Below, one piece after another: positions 1 through 12,035 of a stretch of 64,000 bases of DNA (its first letter is position 1; every line of letters begins with the position of its first letter). The position numbers and the translations under genes were made by a program. The notes beneath the pieces are model-generated. The model was given only the letters and a program-made list of their open reading frames with translations, had not been told where the DNA came from and searched no databases. Origin of the DNA: Volutella citrinella (lineage: Eukaryota > Ascomycota > Sordariomycetes > Hypocreales > Nectriaceae); the NCBI GenBank assembly GCA_034401135.1, contig JAWZSP010000007.1:2852001-2916000 (forward strand). Reading direction: 5' to 3'.

Positions 1-1867
1 CGCCTGCGAGTTTCTTTACTCTCCTATCAACGGAGGTATCCAAGGGGGGCCTTTGAATCGGAGCATAGTAGTGCTTCTGGAGCACCTCAAACGCCCGAGA
101 GCAGGCATCCAGCGAAGAACAGAAGGCGGCTGCCAGAGCGGCTTCTGGTGCAGGTGCAAGATGCGGTGATTCTTGGTTTTGGTCAATCGCTTCACGGAAC
201 ATTCGAATGATGTCCTCGGCGGTTTGCAAGAACTTATCCACATCAACTGGGGGTGTCTCGCCGTCTGTTGATGGCCTGGGGAAAAGAAAGTGGATGATCA
301 TGGTGTGGTAGACCACTAGCACGATGTTTCTGGAGAAAACATCTGCAGCCTGCTGCATGAAGTAGCTAGAAGAGTCCAGGAGTACCCCGTTGATATCCTG
401 GCAAGTGCGCCCTAGGTCTAACAGAGCTGGCTGCGGCGAATGCTGAACTCCGGCCACTGACTGGCGGCCCCAGGGGGTTGTTATGACCAGCTGCGGGGAG
501 CCCACGGCTTGCGGCCGGCAGTTGACAATGTAAGCCACCATGTTGGCAATGTGGGCAAGCGGCCACATCTCTCGAATGACACTCTTCTGTTTCTGCAGAG
601 TGCTGAAGTTTTCCGAGACCAGGTCCAGCTGGATCATGACGGAGGCGGCTTCAGTCATGGGGAGAGATACCGCTGTCAAGGCCGACGGCAACAGTTCTGG
701 AAACTGGTGCCCAACTTGCATCGAAGTCCACAGGTTGAGAGAGAACGAGGTCCAGTACAAGTACGAGACTATTTCCTTCTCGACATCGTATACGTCGACC
801 CCGTTGATCCTACTCGACGTCACGGCCGATGTATTATTCGAGACCTGGGTACGGAGCTCTGATGCCATAGAGCCAGCAAGATTGATGTAGCAGATGGCAC
901 GGCGGGGCTGTTGGGAACTCAAGGCATTCCAAGCCATCAGCAGCAAGGACTGGGCAGTCGAGATGCCGCTGAATATTCTTGTTGATATCCCCGTGGACAA
1001 GCTGTCGCCGCCGGTTGGGCTCTTGTGGCTGGGTCGAAATGGGCGAGCGCGAAGCTGTGAGACGGCCCACCGCAGCAGGACCTGCCCGCGTGCCATGGCG
1101 ACCTCATCTCCGATGCTAAAGTTGGCGTCCGCAAGCATGGTGGCCAGGAGGATCTCGTCGTAAGTGCCGTCGCGTAGTTCGCGTAGAAGCAACGTCTTGG
1201 AGACGAGGAAGGAGAGGGGATGGACCGAGTACCAGACATCGATCAACTGCGTCTGCTGTCTCTGGCCATACTCGGACAGGGGGCTATTTCCAAGGGGAGG
1301 GTCATCAAACATCTTGTCAGTCTTGTCGAGTGCCAGGCTAGAGACGAGGAAGGATGCATGGCCCCGCTCGACATGCTGATTCCCTAGAGCGCCGAACTGG
1401 TTCGTCACCAGCCCAACGAGATCATGTGTCAGGAGGGACGAAATTCCTGAATACCTAATGTTTTTGCGGCTTGTCTTTGCTCTGGCGAACTGGGCCGGGT
1501 CCCCTTGTGGCTTCTGTGGGGGCCTGTCGAGGAAGAACTGCTCGAGAACCGAGGCGACGCTCTCGACATCGCCGCTGTTAAGACCCGATTCTTCCGTGGT
1601 AGAGCTTGGAGTCGTAGAGGTCGGGCTTCCCGATGAAGAACGTCGCTGATGTCGGGAACTGGGCCTTTCCCCATGGCGTATCCTTGCCGGGCTGGAACGG
1701 CAGCTGTCCTGGCTGAGATTCCTACCCTTGGGACGGGAAGCCTCGAAGTCGTAGATGCAGTCAGCACCTTGTCTGCGACAGGCCTCGCAGATGGTTTCGT
1801 TTGAGCATTTGATCTTCCTCGCGCGACAGAAGGCACAGGACCGCCTCAGCGGGTGCTTGGAAGCCAT
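1..1867 (-). CDS. Zn2Cys6 (Gal4-type) transcription factor, C-terminus outside window
   Basis: A single uninterrupted frame runs on the minus strand from the ATG at 1867 to the left edge, giving 622 codons with no stop, so the gene is cut by the window. Residues 11-37 form a binuclear zinc cluster with C11-x2-C14-x6-C21-x5-C27-x2-C30-x6-C37. It is followed by a basic, Ser-rich linker (about 38-90) and a long helical region typical of the fungal-specific regulatory domain. Family knowledge: these are nuclear DNA-binding regulators that recognise CGG half-sites. The start fits because the first finger cysteine lies 10 residues in, and no upstream in-frame extension is needed. The gene is divergent from the MFS transporter beginning at 4742, so it may regulate it; that is inference. 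The target pathway cannot be told from sequence. Confidence 0.93.
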   Translation of the reverse strand, partial: MASKHPLRRSCAFCRARKIKCSNETICEACRRQGADCIYDFEASRPKGRNLSQDSCRSSPARIRHGERPSSRHQRRSSSGSPTSTTPSSTTEESGLNSGDVESVASVLEQFFLDRPPQKPQGDPAQFARAKTSRKNIRYSGISSLLTHDLVGLVTNQFGALGNQHVERGHASFLVSSLALDKTDKMFDDPPLGNSPLSEYGQRQQTQLIDVWYSVHPLSFLVSKTLLLRELRDGTYDEILLATMLADANFSIGDEVAMARGQVLLRWAVSQLRARPFRPSHKSPTGGDSLSTGISTRIFSGISTAQSLLLMAWNALSSQQPRRAICYINLAGSMASELRTQVSNNTSAVTSSRINGVDVYDVEKEIVSYLYWTSFSLNLWTSMQVGHQFPELLPSALTAVSLPMTEAASVMIQLDLVSENFSTLQKQKSVIREMWPLAHIANMVAYIVNCRPQAVGSPQLVITTPWGRQSVAGVQHSPQPALLDLGRTCQDINGVLLDSSSYFMQQAADVFSRNIVLVVYHTMIIHFLFPRPSTDGETPPVDVDKFLQTAEDIIRMFREAIDQNQESPHLAPAPEAALAAAFCSSLDACSRAFEVLQKHYYAPIQRPPLDTSVDRRVKKLAG

Positions 1868-4741
1868 GGCAACGGGGCTGCTCGGCGTGGGGATGAGGGA
1901 GGGGCAGGAGGCGGCGGAGGTAAGTCAAGATGGAAGGAGGCCAGCGATTGCCGGCAGAGGTGTGTAAACAGTAGTGACTGGGCTGGTCTCGCTCACGATG
2001 TTGGTCTTGTTCAAGTAGGATGTGGGTTGGAGAGAGACTGGGACTGGGACTAGGTGCCAAGGCTAGGGATGACGCTGAATAAATAATATCGGCGACGAGG
2101 TGACATTTGAATGCAGTGTATGGACTATGCAGGCAGTGTTATGTATTTCCTCATGGCATCCATGGCAAAAGCCAAAGACGGGTGCCTGTCCAGTGCCGGC
2201 GTCTGGACCCTGCAACGCCATTGATGTATCAATGTAACTGGCCCCGGCTGGGCGCCTTCGCACACTGTCCTGGCCCAGCAGCCCCAGCGCCAGTCCAGCG
2301 CAACTGCCTGCTAGTACCTGCCTACCTACCTTCCCGCAGCAGGATCCCTTGGTCATCGGTGCTATCACTGGGCTGGGGCTGGGAATGCTGGAGGGCTGCT
2401 GGCGCTGCATGGGCTGGGCTTGGGCTTGGGCTGGCGCTGGCGCTGGTTGCTGCTGCTGCTGCTGCCACTGCCACTGCTGCTGGTGTGCCTCTGCTGGCTC
2501 TGGGCCCGACGCTGAGGACCTGGGAAACCACCATCCCGGCTTCTGACTGGACGATGGTCGAGCTTGAGGGAGCGCCTCGTCCAAGCCTGCGGCCTCGTGA
2601 AACGTCGTATTGCTGCAAGTGTTAGGGCTGAAAGGCTGCCAGGGTGGCGAAGCCGGTCCAGCTCTGCTCCCGCTCCTGGGGACCACCCGGACGGGCTTGC
2701 TGGTATCGGCATAGGACTGCCCTCCACAACAATCCGGGGAAAGGCAGCAGCGCACCGGTACGCACCGCGAAGCTCTGTGATGCACACCTTGCAGTGAGGC
2801 ATCCTCAGCCTCTCACTGGCCCGTGGGCCCCTCCCTCCAGTAGATATCGAGGAGGCAGTGTAGTCACGCCGGAATGGGATATTTTGGGGGCGGCGCAGGA
2901 AAGCACCTGGCCAGTATCTCGCGATGCCGTCTCGCCATTGGTCCGACCGTCCAGAATGGGCTGGGGCAATGAGTGCCAGCCAGTGCCAGCCACACGACGC
3001 CTAGCCTCCACTCACTTCTAGCCAGATGATTGTGCTTGCCCGCCGTTGCCAGATGCTAGACCGATATAGCATCGCCGGCGAGCTAAAACGATCGCGGCTG
3101 TTACCGCTTGTGCGTCTCTTATTGGCCCCTTCAACCACCGGATGGCGGACAGTGAGCTCTGAATACGATGGCCTAAGCACCCGTCCGTTCTGTTGCAGCC
3201 CTACGGGAAACGGGGCGGCTTACACCCGCCTCCATCATGACAACTCTAACAGTGCTCAGCCCCCCTCGTCACGATGAACACTTGGCTAGGCGATTACGAA
3301 GTACGAGAATCAGGCCTTGATACTTGAATCATGCCGTCCAGAGTCACCACCGGCCCGATACCTCCTTGCCCAAGCTCCGCCCGTCCTCCGTTAGCAGGCG
3401 GCATCGCTCCCGATATAGGACTTTTCCAAATTTCCTGTGCATTGCGGAAGGCAGACGGCCATCTCAACGACGAGATGCCCCTTTCACGCTGTTCGAACAA
3501 ACGGCAGTTCCTGGTCTGGCATTGACGGTTGAGAAACCTAGAGTGACGACATGCCAATCCGGGTCAGCAGCCGAGGTGATATTACTGTATCGACATCGCG
3601 TATTCGGGGGAGAAGGTTTGACACTGGGGTTTAATGGGGATGGTGAAGCGGGGAGGCAGTGTCGGCTTGTCCCGTACACAATCCCACCCTCGGCGCCGAA
3701 CGTCATAACGCATCGGATAGAGGCGGTGAAAACCTAAAGTGACGACTACGATTTTGGTGTGCGTGACACAGACCTCCAGGCTCATTCTCATGTGGAAGCG
3801 GGCTCACTCAGATTCTTTGAGGACAATCAAGAAATTGAAGTCTTGGATGGGGAGGCGAGTCGAGTGACCCGGATCCAGGAGACCGGGTGCATTTCGCTGG
3901 GCCGCCTCCAGGCAGTCACCAGCATTGGCAGTCTATATATAGAAGCCACGGGGAGACTTTCTACTGGGAAATGCCTATTTTTGCCATGTACCGTGTCTCT
4001 GAAATGCCTCATGGAGGGTGTCTAAGCCCCTTGATGCGTTCAGTTCTACACATGCAACTAGTCTCTCAATGCCACGTTAAGTCCTAGATTGCTTTTATTT
4101 TTATTCGTTTTATTCTGTGACAAGGGCCACTGGTAGTAGATATGCGTATCTTGGTGAACCTGTGACCAACAGGGGCAATTACCTTATGTAAATGGGGACC
4201 TCGATATAGATTATTGTCCAGACACAGCCGCCGCCCAGAACGACGATGGGCAATGCCAACCAAGACGTGAAACTGTTTGGCGTTTTTGGTCCGGCAAAAA
4301 AAGGAACTTGGTGCTTTGGAGCCGTTCCCAATTCATACCACTCCCAACAGCTAGTTTCTCCTTTTTCTGCCCCTCTGTGTTGCATGATGAGAAAAGCGCC
4401 CCTGTTATGATAGAAGAGTTGGGTTTGGGTGTGAGAACGGAGCGAGAACCAGACCTAGGAGCCCCTTCCAGAGGACAAAGGAAATTGATAGATGATGATC
4501 GTATATTAGTTGATGAATTTTGCGTCCGAGCCGCTGAATCACTGATGCCGCGGTAGCTCCTTCCCAACGCAACGCAGGGGTACTGCCGCCGCCAACCAGA
4601 CCAGAATGAGAAAACCCGGGCCTCCTTGTGACACTGGGCGGCATGTTTTCGTTCTTCACTCATTCAGCAATTTTATTATCATCATCATTAGCCCTCTCCT
4701 CTGATATCTGCGTCGGACCGCTTTGGACCTGCATCGCGAAT
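1868..4741. other. Divergent intergenic region between regulator and transporter
   Basis: About 2.9 kb separate the two start codons. I see no convincing exon. It contains a GCT/GCC-rich low-complexity patch near 2400-2490, which produces a long glutamine-rich reading frame on the minus strand that I do not accept as a gene. There is a TATATATA stretch near 3933-3941, and a near-perfect 17-nt direct repeat at 3534-3550 and 3730-3746. Promoters of both flanking genes must lie here. Confidence 0.6.
2425..2490. repeat. Low-complexity GCT/GGC repeat patch
   Basis: Imperfect runs of TGGGCT, GGCGCT and TGC trinucleotides. The plus strand reads as Gly/Ala/Cys and the minus strand as Gln/Ala, which is what creates spurious long frames in this promoter. 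Confidence 0.7.
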
Positions 4742-6505
4742 ATGGGGGCGGCGTGTTCCATCGCCAAATCTGTGGAGGACCGCCCAATCCAAGCTGACGT
4801 GCCCAAAGTAACTGACAGGATCTCTCGAACCCCCCTCGACTCATGTTCGTGCTCGCCTTTTACCAGCACCAGTGCCAGCAGTGCCAGCAGTGGCATCATG
4901 TTCCCTGCCATTGACACTGCCCAGTTTACCATCCCGGAGTTTAAACCCCGAGCCTCTACCAGAACGAGACCCAGAGCCACAGACGGTGCCGCTGATTTTA
5001 GCTGCGAGGAGGAAGGGCATTTTCCAGACGGCGGCTTCCGTGCATGGCTCGTTGTTCTGGGCGCGTTTCTGAATTCCGTGACAGCCCTTGGTAAGCCCGT
5101 TTATACGCCGGACTTTGATGGCCTCGAGGACCCGCTGAGGGACTGCCTGCTGATCCCTATTAAGGCGTTTTGAACTGCTTTGGAACCTATCAGGCATTTT
5201 ACGAAGCCAACCCGCCTCTTTCCAGCCTAACTGGATCCAAAATATCGTGGATTGGAAGTACTCAGGCATGTTACTTTCCCTGCATCTTAATTCCGTCGAC
5301 TCGGATGGTCTTGGCTAACACAAGGCTCATTACGGCTAGGGATTTCTGCTCTTCTTCGGAGGAGTCCTTGCGGGACCGACATTCGACAAACTTGGAGCTC
5401 GATTCTGCTTGGGCTTGGGAGCCTTGCTCTGTCTCCTATCCTATATCGCGACTGGGGCGTCGACAAAATACGCACACTTCCTTGTCTCGCAAGGGATTTT
5501 GCTCGGGATTACCAATGCCTTGCTGTCAGTACCTATCACAGGCTTGCAGTTGTCCTCTAATCATACCCACAGTCTCCATCCAACGACGAGTACAATAGCT
5601 GAATGGTTTGATAAGCGCAGAGGCGTGGCTTTGGGCATCGCCATTTCAGGCTCTTCCATCGGTGGCATTTACTGGCCCGTCCTACTCACTCTGTTACTGA
5701 AACGTCTGACCTTCCTTTGGGCTCATGTATCTCTCGCCGTACTCTCATTACCGTGTCTCGTCGTCTCCTGCCTGCTGGTCAAGGAGCGGAACGACGCGGC
5801 GGGGCGCGACGCTCATGGCCGCAAGTTGCAATCGAAATCTCTCAGCTCCCTCAAACACGCCTTCTCCGTTGACTTCTTTGTCTTGAGTGTTGCACTGCTC
5901 CTGATTTACATGGGAATGATGATGCCATTTGGGTACATAGCGACCTTCGCAGTTGATATTGGTCTGAGCAAAGATGAAGGCCGCGTTCTCCTTTCTCTCA
6001 CATACGTGGGGTCATTGTTTGGAAGGATCGTTACCGGCCTGGTTTCGGATATGGTTGGAAGGTATTTGGGGGCTCTGTTTTCCCGATCATGATTCGCGAT
6101 TCTGAGAATTGACACTTCACTAGGTTCGTTGTGCTATCATTGACAGCAGTCGCCACAGGGATGCTCATTTGTTCCTGGAGCATCATGCCAGGTTTCAGTG
6201 GTCAAGTCGCCTTTGCTTTGCTGTTTGGTTTCTTTTCTGGGGGCCTTGTACCTCTCGGGTCGGCTTGCGTAGCACAAACAACCCCAGACTTGGGATACAT
6301 TGGTCTACGGATGGGCACAACGATGGCCCTTTGCTCAACCGGTATCCTGGTCGGATCACCTGCGGCGAGTCGGCTGCGCGAAGCACATGGAACGTGGGTA
6401 CCAGCGCATTTATTTGCGGGAATTGCAATCATGTTTGGGGCGATTCTGGTGGCATTGGCGAGGTACTTGGGGAACTCTCGAGCTCGAGTGCGGACAGTGG
6501 ATTGA
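4742..6505 (+). CDS. MFS transporter, monocarboxylate (MCT/MCH) type
   Basis: Exons inferred: 4742-5090, 5165-5265, 5340-5524, 5573-6061 and 6124-6505, giving 501 residues. A hydrophilic, Ser/Thr-rich N-terminus is followed by the PDGGFRAWLVVLGAF entry motif to the first membrane span, which is characteristic of fungal monocarboxylate-permease-like MFS proteins. A conserved loop EWFDKRRGVALGIAISGSS appears in mid-protein, and about 12 hydrophobic segments are expected. Family knowledge: these proteins import monocarboxylates, riboflavin or unknown small acids at the plasma membrane; the substrate here cannot be assigned. Intron 2 (5266-5339) needs a GC donor (CAG|GCATGT) to keep the frame. 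ATG 4742 was chosen as the first start in frame with adequate context; ATG 4898 is an alternative that would remove 52 residues. The gene is divergent from the Zn2Cys6 gene and converges with the IFRD gene. Confidence 0.9.
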
Positions 6506-6927
6506 GATGCAACTACCAGGAGAGAGCACCTCCAACTGCTTGGTCCTAAAACCATTATTCTTAGAGCATTATGGAACATAAACATCCTTTTTCTTGGGTC
6601 TTGATCACTACCCAGCCGGCAGGCGCTGCTTGAAAGGGAACCGTGATTGGTGTATACGCTATCAAATGGGTATTCAAACTAGCCTAACTCATCTATATGT
6701 ATTATTGTACTATATGATTTGCACTCTCCCTGGATAATTGTAGGATTGCAATAGCAGGGTTCTTGTACTATACCATGAGCCTCCTCAAACAAAACAAAAC
6801 AAAACAGCCATCACAGACTTGACTCTAAACAGCGTGACCAAGGGCGGATCCGTATACGTGGCGTCATGCGCCGGAAGACGATGGGAAAATGGGGGACAAA
6901 TAGTTGAGCGAGAGAATGAAAGTGGGT
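6506..6927. other. Convergent 3' spacer
   Basis: 422 nt between the stop codons of two convergent genes. It is A/T-rich and includes an (AAAAC)n tract near 6788-6806. It probably holds both 3' UTRs; no gene is seen. Confidence 0.7.
6787..6806. repeat. (AAAAC)n pentanucleotide microsatellite
   Basis: About three to four perfect copies of AAAAC within the 3' spacer. Confidence 0.85.
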
Positions 6928-8316
6928 TCATCGCTTAGCAGATTTAGACAGTGGATGTTTCTTCTTTTTAGATGAAGAACCCTGCTGAGTGAAGTCGGCG
7001 TCGCTGAGACACTCCGAGACCACGGGGTTATCGAACACATGCTTTAGGAGGTGCCCGCCGAAAATTTGCTTCAGCATGTCGACACGGGAGGCCAAGGACC
7101 ACGAGTCAATGAGCGCAACGTAGTTGCCGAGGCGTAGCTTGATCCGGTAGCCAAACTCGACGACGCCATCCTCGTTGACCTTGCTCCTGTCGAGCTTGTT
7201 GCGGTCATCGGGCGCGAACCCGGCGCTCGAGTAGCCGGGCCCGACGCCCTTCTCCAGCGAGGTGACGACGCTGTTGAGGCTCTCCCGGAGGCCCTTGCGG
7301 TCCTTCTTGGAGACGTGCTTGGAGCTCTGCTTGGCAAGCTCCGTCATGCGACCGGCCAGCTTCTGCGGGTCGTAGGGCAACTGGAACGGCTCGCCGTGCT
7401 GCTCCTCGTGGAGCCTGGAGGCTTCGAACACGAGGGCGATGCACGCGCCGGCGGCGCTCTGGATCTCGACGTCGGAGCTGTCCAGCTGGTCGACAAAGGC
7501 ATCCATGGCCAGATCGGCATTGTCCGAGAAGTCTTCCATGTGGCTGGCCACGAATGACCAGCTCTCCAGGGCAGCGACGACGACAGGGGCGCTGTCATGA
7601 GCCTCGATGCTCTCACCGTCAGTCTGCACAATGTCGATGAAGTAGTCGAGCAGATCACTAGCAGCTTCCTCCGAGCCGCCGCCATACAGGACGGCAAAAC
7701 ACAGCGCATGCATGGCATAGATTTCGCAGTCCTCGTCGTCCTCGTCCATGATAACCTGCTTCAAGACCTGCTCGGCCCGCTCGAAGATGTCCGTCTCCTC
7801 AGAGGTGGCGGCGGTGATGGTGAACGCCCGAAGACTAAGCACACGCTCCCTAGCCGTCATGCCGCGGTTAGCCTCGCGCAGAAACAGCTCAGCCAGGGCG
7901 GCTGCAGATTCGTCGAGCCACTCATGGGTGTGCGGCGTGTAGTGGGCGCGCAGGACCTTGATGTAGGCCTCCAGAAGCTGCTCGCGAACCTCTGTGTTGT
8001 TGTGTTTGCGATCCTGGAGCTCCTGGATGAGCTGCTTGGCATCAAAGGTGCTGGTGCCGTCCTCGTTGACATCAACCAGAGAGTCGCCAGAAGTGGTGCT
8101 CATGGCCATGTCCTCGTAGTCCTCATCATCCGCGCTGTCGTCAGAAGCGACCCGGCTAGGCGCTGCGGAATGCGTCGGTGACGTCAGCAGAGACGCTATC
8201 GGGGAGCTCCGGGGCGTTTGGCTGGATGACGCCCGACCGGACTTGATGGCCTTCTTAGAAACAGTCTTGCCGTCGCCCTTGAGGGCCTTGACGCGCGCGT
8301 GGTTCATTTGGCTCAT
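6928..8316 (-). CDS. IFRD-family (interferon-related developmental regulator) protein
   Basis: An intronless frame of 462 residues. After a basic, Ser-rich N-terminus (about 1-45) and an acidic patch (SADDEDYEDMAM), residues about 90-360 form the helical-repeat domain of IFRD proteins, with motifs such as RERVLSLRAFTITAATSEE and EIYAMHALCFAVLYGG. The C-terminal block (about 385-440) keeps the family feature VEFGYRIKLRLGNYVALIDSW, and the protein ends in a lysine-rich tail. Family knowledge: IFRD proteins (IFRD1/2 in animals) are conserved eukaryotic proteins linked to transcriptional co-regulation and, for IFRD2, to silencing of idle ribosomes; the role of the fungal member is not settled. 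The start at 8316 is the first ATG of the open frame. The gene converges on the transporter and is divergent from the FHA gene 3.7 kb away. Confidence 0.93.
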   Translation of the reverse strand: MSQMNHARVKALKGDGKTVSKKAIKSGRASSSQTPRSSPIASLLTSPTHSAAPSRVASDDSADDEDYEDMAMSTTSGDSLVDVNEDGTSTFDAKQLIQELQDRKHNNTEVREQLLEAYIKVLRAHYTPHTHEWLDESAAALAELFLREANRGMTARERVLSLRAFTITAATSEETDIFERAEQVLKQVIMDEDDEDCEIYAMHALCFAVLYGGGSEEAASDLLDYFIDIVQTDGESIEAHDSAPVVVAALESWSFVASHMEDFSDNADLAMDAFVDQLDSSDVEIQSAAGACIALVFEASRLHEEQHGEPFQLPYDPQKLAGRMTELAKQSSKHVSKKDRKGLRESLNSVVTSLEKGVGPGYSSAGFAPDDRNKLDRSKVNEDGVVEFGYRIKLRLGNYVALIDSWSLASRVDMLKQIFGGHLLKHVFDNPVVSECLSDADFTQQGSSSKKKKHPLSKSAKR

Positions 8317-11300
8317 TTTGGGCGAAAAGTGGAATGGTTATTCGCCTAGTTGCTTCTGGTGATGGGGGATGGCGTGGTGAGTGGTGGTGGATGGGGGGTT
8401 TCTAGATCGATCCAGGTGGATCAAAAGTCGAAAGTGGCGATGGATTTTATGGTGTGACGAGAAAAACTTGCTCGACGCTCAGGGTCGCAAGGCGGGTAAT
8501 AGCCTCACGAGCAGAACGGGCGGCGATGGTGCTGCCCGGCAAGCGATCCTCGTCGGGACGGTGGTCGCGATCGGGGGTCACGCCTCTATTCTTCGTGGTT
8601 TGGGCCGACACGGGTGTTGAACGTAGACAGACGCTTCTCTGGGGATTGGGGTGGCTTGAGGCGGCATAAAGTCCATGGGGGGAAGTCTTTGGGGTGCAGG
8701 TGTCGTCGACGGGTGATAAAGGGGTGAAGGAGAATATTTTGCAAATGCAAGGGCACAGCTGGGAATCTGCAAAATATTATGGAGGGCAGGATGATTAATA
8801 TGGCCCCCGGAACTGGGTTGTGGCTGGGCTTGCCTTTGGGCCTGGGCCTTTGGTGATGGGTGGCGACAGCACGGGCGATCTCCGGGGGAGGGGTGCTGGT
8901 TCCGCCAGTGAGGAGGGGTGTTTTACATAGGGGGAGAGAGACAGGCAGCTGGATCGGTGCCCAGGCGAGGTGGATCCCAGCTCGCTGCCACGCTGGGCCC
9001 AGTGACGTGCTGCGGCCCACAGCAGTTGATGTCACCAGCCAGCTTCCAAGTTCCATTGCAGAAGCTGAAATTCACATGCACCGTTGACCTGAAGTTGGGA
9101 AGACGACAGAACAATCAAGTGCAAACAGCCACCCTGGCACAATGTGTCAATGTTGGTAATAAGCTACAATAAACCAGGCCATGCTCAATCTGACAACATG
9201 CGCCCGCTGGTTTCCTTGGTGCTTTGGGCTTGAGACATTGGCGTGTGGCTCAAACAGTCGAACCGTCAGGAACAAGAGATATGTTACTTCCAAGAGCCAT
9301 GCGCTTCTCAGCTTATTACACTGAACACCATTTCTAGATTTTTGTTTCCAGACTGCTCAACATCGCACTACACTGGGTTTGCCCCAACAGTACTGTTCGC
9401 GCCGTAGCAAGTGGATTGCATGATGTAGTACATCATCAACAGCGAAGATGTCTCTGTATTTACACCTTCCAGCGCTTCGGAAAAACTGTTTAATCTCGAG
9501 AGCTAATTTCCAAATGAGCTCCAAGGCTGGAATCAAGCTGCTGGATAGCGCTATACTCCACAATGGAAACCCGACCCACGGCCCCAATTATAGGTGCTTA
9601 CGAATTTTTTGCAGGTGTGCATGGCGTTCTTCTTCCACCACGGCGATACCTTCGACATTACTGGAAATCCGTTCAATGAGATGCGAAAAACTACAGACAA
9701 TGATAGGAACGGTGTTGCGGCTGGCTGTGGATAATAGGGCCTACAGAGGCATGGTCCAGGGTCGCAGGGGTATTGATGATCCCAGACCATGGTGTAGCAA
9801 GAGTCCAGAATTACATTTATCACTATAGAATTAGGGGCTCGTCGAGTTGTTTTTCAGCCGACTAGTAAATCCAATGGACCAGCCATCATAGGTATTTATC
9901 GGAGCTTTCCTGGCGCTTGCCCAATGTGTATGCTGGACTTTATTAACATCCGTTGTCCAGCTTGACAGTCCAGCCCTTGGGACGTTTAGAGCTGGACCCA
10001 CCCGGGCCCCGGCGCGCTCCACAGCGAGACCCACTCCCCCCGCAAATCCCTGGCGAGGCAGCGTCATGGATGGCACTTAACGCGTGCCACCGCGAGCTGT
10101 TAGTGCGTAGTGCGCCTCTGGTGCGGGCTTCTTATCGCACTGGCAGATCCCATGGCCTCTCCTCAAGACCGGGGTGGAGCGATCACGGGGCAAGCAAACG
10201 GTCTTCGAGGCACAGCTTCCCGACACCCGCAGCAGTGGTCCCAGAAGTGTTAGACCCGTTGTACTCGGAATCCCTAGACAGAGAGGCGAGCCGTGTGCGA
10301 AGTCCAGGAGACCATATCTGCCCGAGCTCCGCACACTGTGCCCGACGAGTCCACCCAGGTCAGCAGACTCCCTGCGCATCCAATAGTCAACCGTGCTGTT
10401 CCAGGCTGCGACAAGCCTCCTTATGCCGCTGGAGGCGCCGGGACCAGATAACACCATGCCGGCCGGCCGGGCGGGCGAAGGCTGCTGGCTACACCGAGCG
10501 TGGTGGTGCGAGGAAGGCCGCGGCCTCGGACTCTGGCGCCCAGCGCTATGTGATTGAGAGGAGGCCAGGAGGCCAACCGTGGACCGAAGCATGTGGACTC
10601 GAGGTGGCACTTCCGGCCTCGCGGTATGTGATCATTGTCGCCCGTGGCGCCTCGAGCATCGTGCCGCGGCCTAACTGGCCATGGCGGCACCTTGTTGGCA
10701 AACCCGAATGCCAAAAGGCGTACTCCTGTAGCCACCTGGCATGACCGGGGTATCGGGCAATTTACATTACAACCAAAGACACCTTCGGTCGAACCAAAAG
10801 GCCTTTTGCGCCATGCTCCCTTGGCTGTTAGGCAAACGGAGGCCAGTCTTGCATTGCGAACCAGTTGGCTGGTCAAAGGGTGGATGCGACCTCCACGGAG
10901 CACCGCCAAGTACCCCAAAGTGAGGAGTCTTTCTTGAGCACCGGCAGAGTACAAACAACCCCGTTCATTTTTACAATATGTGTATTTGTAAAATGGTACA
11001 TAGATCGCGTAGCAGCTCGTTATCATTCGGCCAAGCCCATGTTGCCATGGCTGACCTTGATGGAGTGATTCTGACTACTAGAATGGTTCCTCGTAGGACT
11101 ACTGCTAAGTACCTACTGCTAGCACTAGTGCATTAGTACCAGTAACCTCGATCTTCACTTTTGGGCCTGGACCCTTTATGACAGTCTCTGACGACACCCC
11201 ACGAGACTACGATGGCGTTGGAAACTACCCCCAAACTCCATTGCAAAATTAAATTATCAAGCTCCTTGGAGCCGTAGTACGTTGCATGCTGCCACTCGTT

Positions 11301-12035
11301 TCCATTTGTTTGTGCATCTCGTCCTCGCTGGGACTTCCCAGGTGAGATATACAGTGGGTACCTCTGGGCGGGGCTGCACCTTGGCAAGCTACTGGCCCGG
11401 CACTGTACGAGCTGACTTGAAGCACATCTGAACCATCCCGTCATCGCCCGCCTGCCTCGTCTTCCCCTCTACCGGTCCTAGCCCCCGAGACCTGCGCCCT
11501 CTTCCATCTCCCCTCATCGCACAATATCCCTTCTTCTGCGAAACCTCGCGAGTGCAGACAAAGGGACAGGCTGGGGTGACTCCTCATGCACGACGGCGAG
11601 ACAAGTTCCCATGATCCCCCACCACTAGCGCTCCGCGAAACCCGATAAGCCCGCCTATCGCTGCCTGCTGGCTGCCTGATACGGCAGCATCCTCTCACAG
11701 CAGCCCCACCTCCCCCGTCACCTTGGGTGTCTTCCTCCTCACATCCATCCTTCTATTATCTGACCTCCCTCATTCTATTTGCCTTTCCTTCATCTGCACG
11801 TCTACAAATCTCCTTCAAGTAAAAGGGCCCCGTCGCCCTGCCTCTGCCGCATCTTGTTTGCATTTTGTTCGAGGCATCCTCCTCCAGCTTTCCAACTCGC
11901 CCTCGGCAGCTGTACCACTGCGTTGGTGGGACCTTGATCTGCACGATCGCAGCAACAGCCCCTCACCAATACGTCCGGATAACGCTTCTGACTTGATCTT
12001 TTGACCCTCTTCCGAAACCCCTAGTCCGCGTCAGC
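8317..12035. other. Intergenic region between IFRD and FHA genes
   Basis: 3.7 kb without a convincing gene. A 263-codon open frame on the plus strand at 9953-10744 lacks domain-like composition and is rejected. The last 350 nt before 12036 are pyrimidine-rich, as expected for a fungal promoter/5' UTR. Near 11074-11140 there is a run of TAC/CTA-type short repeats. Confidence 0.55.

Noticed and set aside
2063..2785. 240-codon minus-strand frame rich in glutamine and alanine, upstream of the Zn2Cys6 gene
   Set aside because: It lies on GCT/GGC low-complexity DNA, other frames are open on both strands, there is no domain, and it cannot be spliced in a meaningful way to the zinc-finger start.
9953..10744. 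263-codon plus-strand frame
   Set aside because: Arg/Ser/Pro-rich composition without motifs, heavily overlapped by long minus-strand frames; typical of GC-rich spacer.
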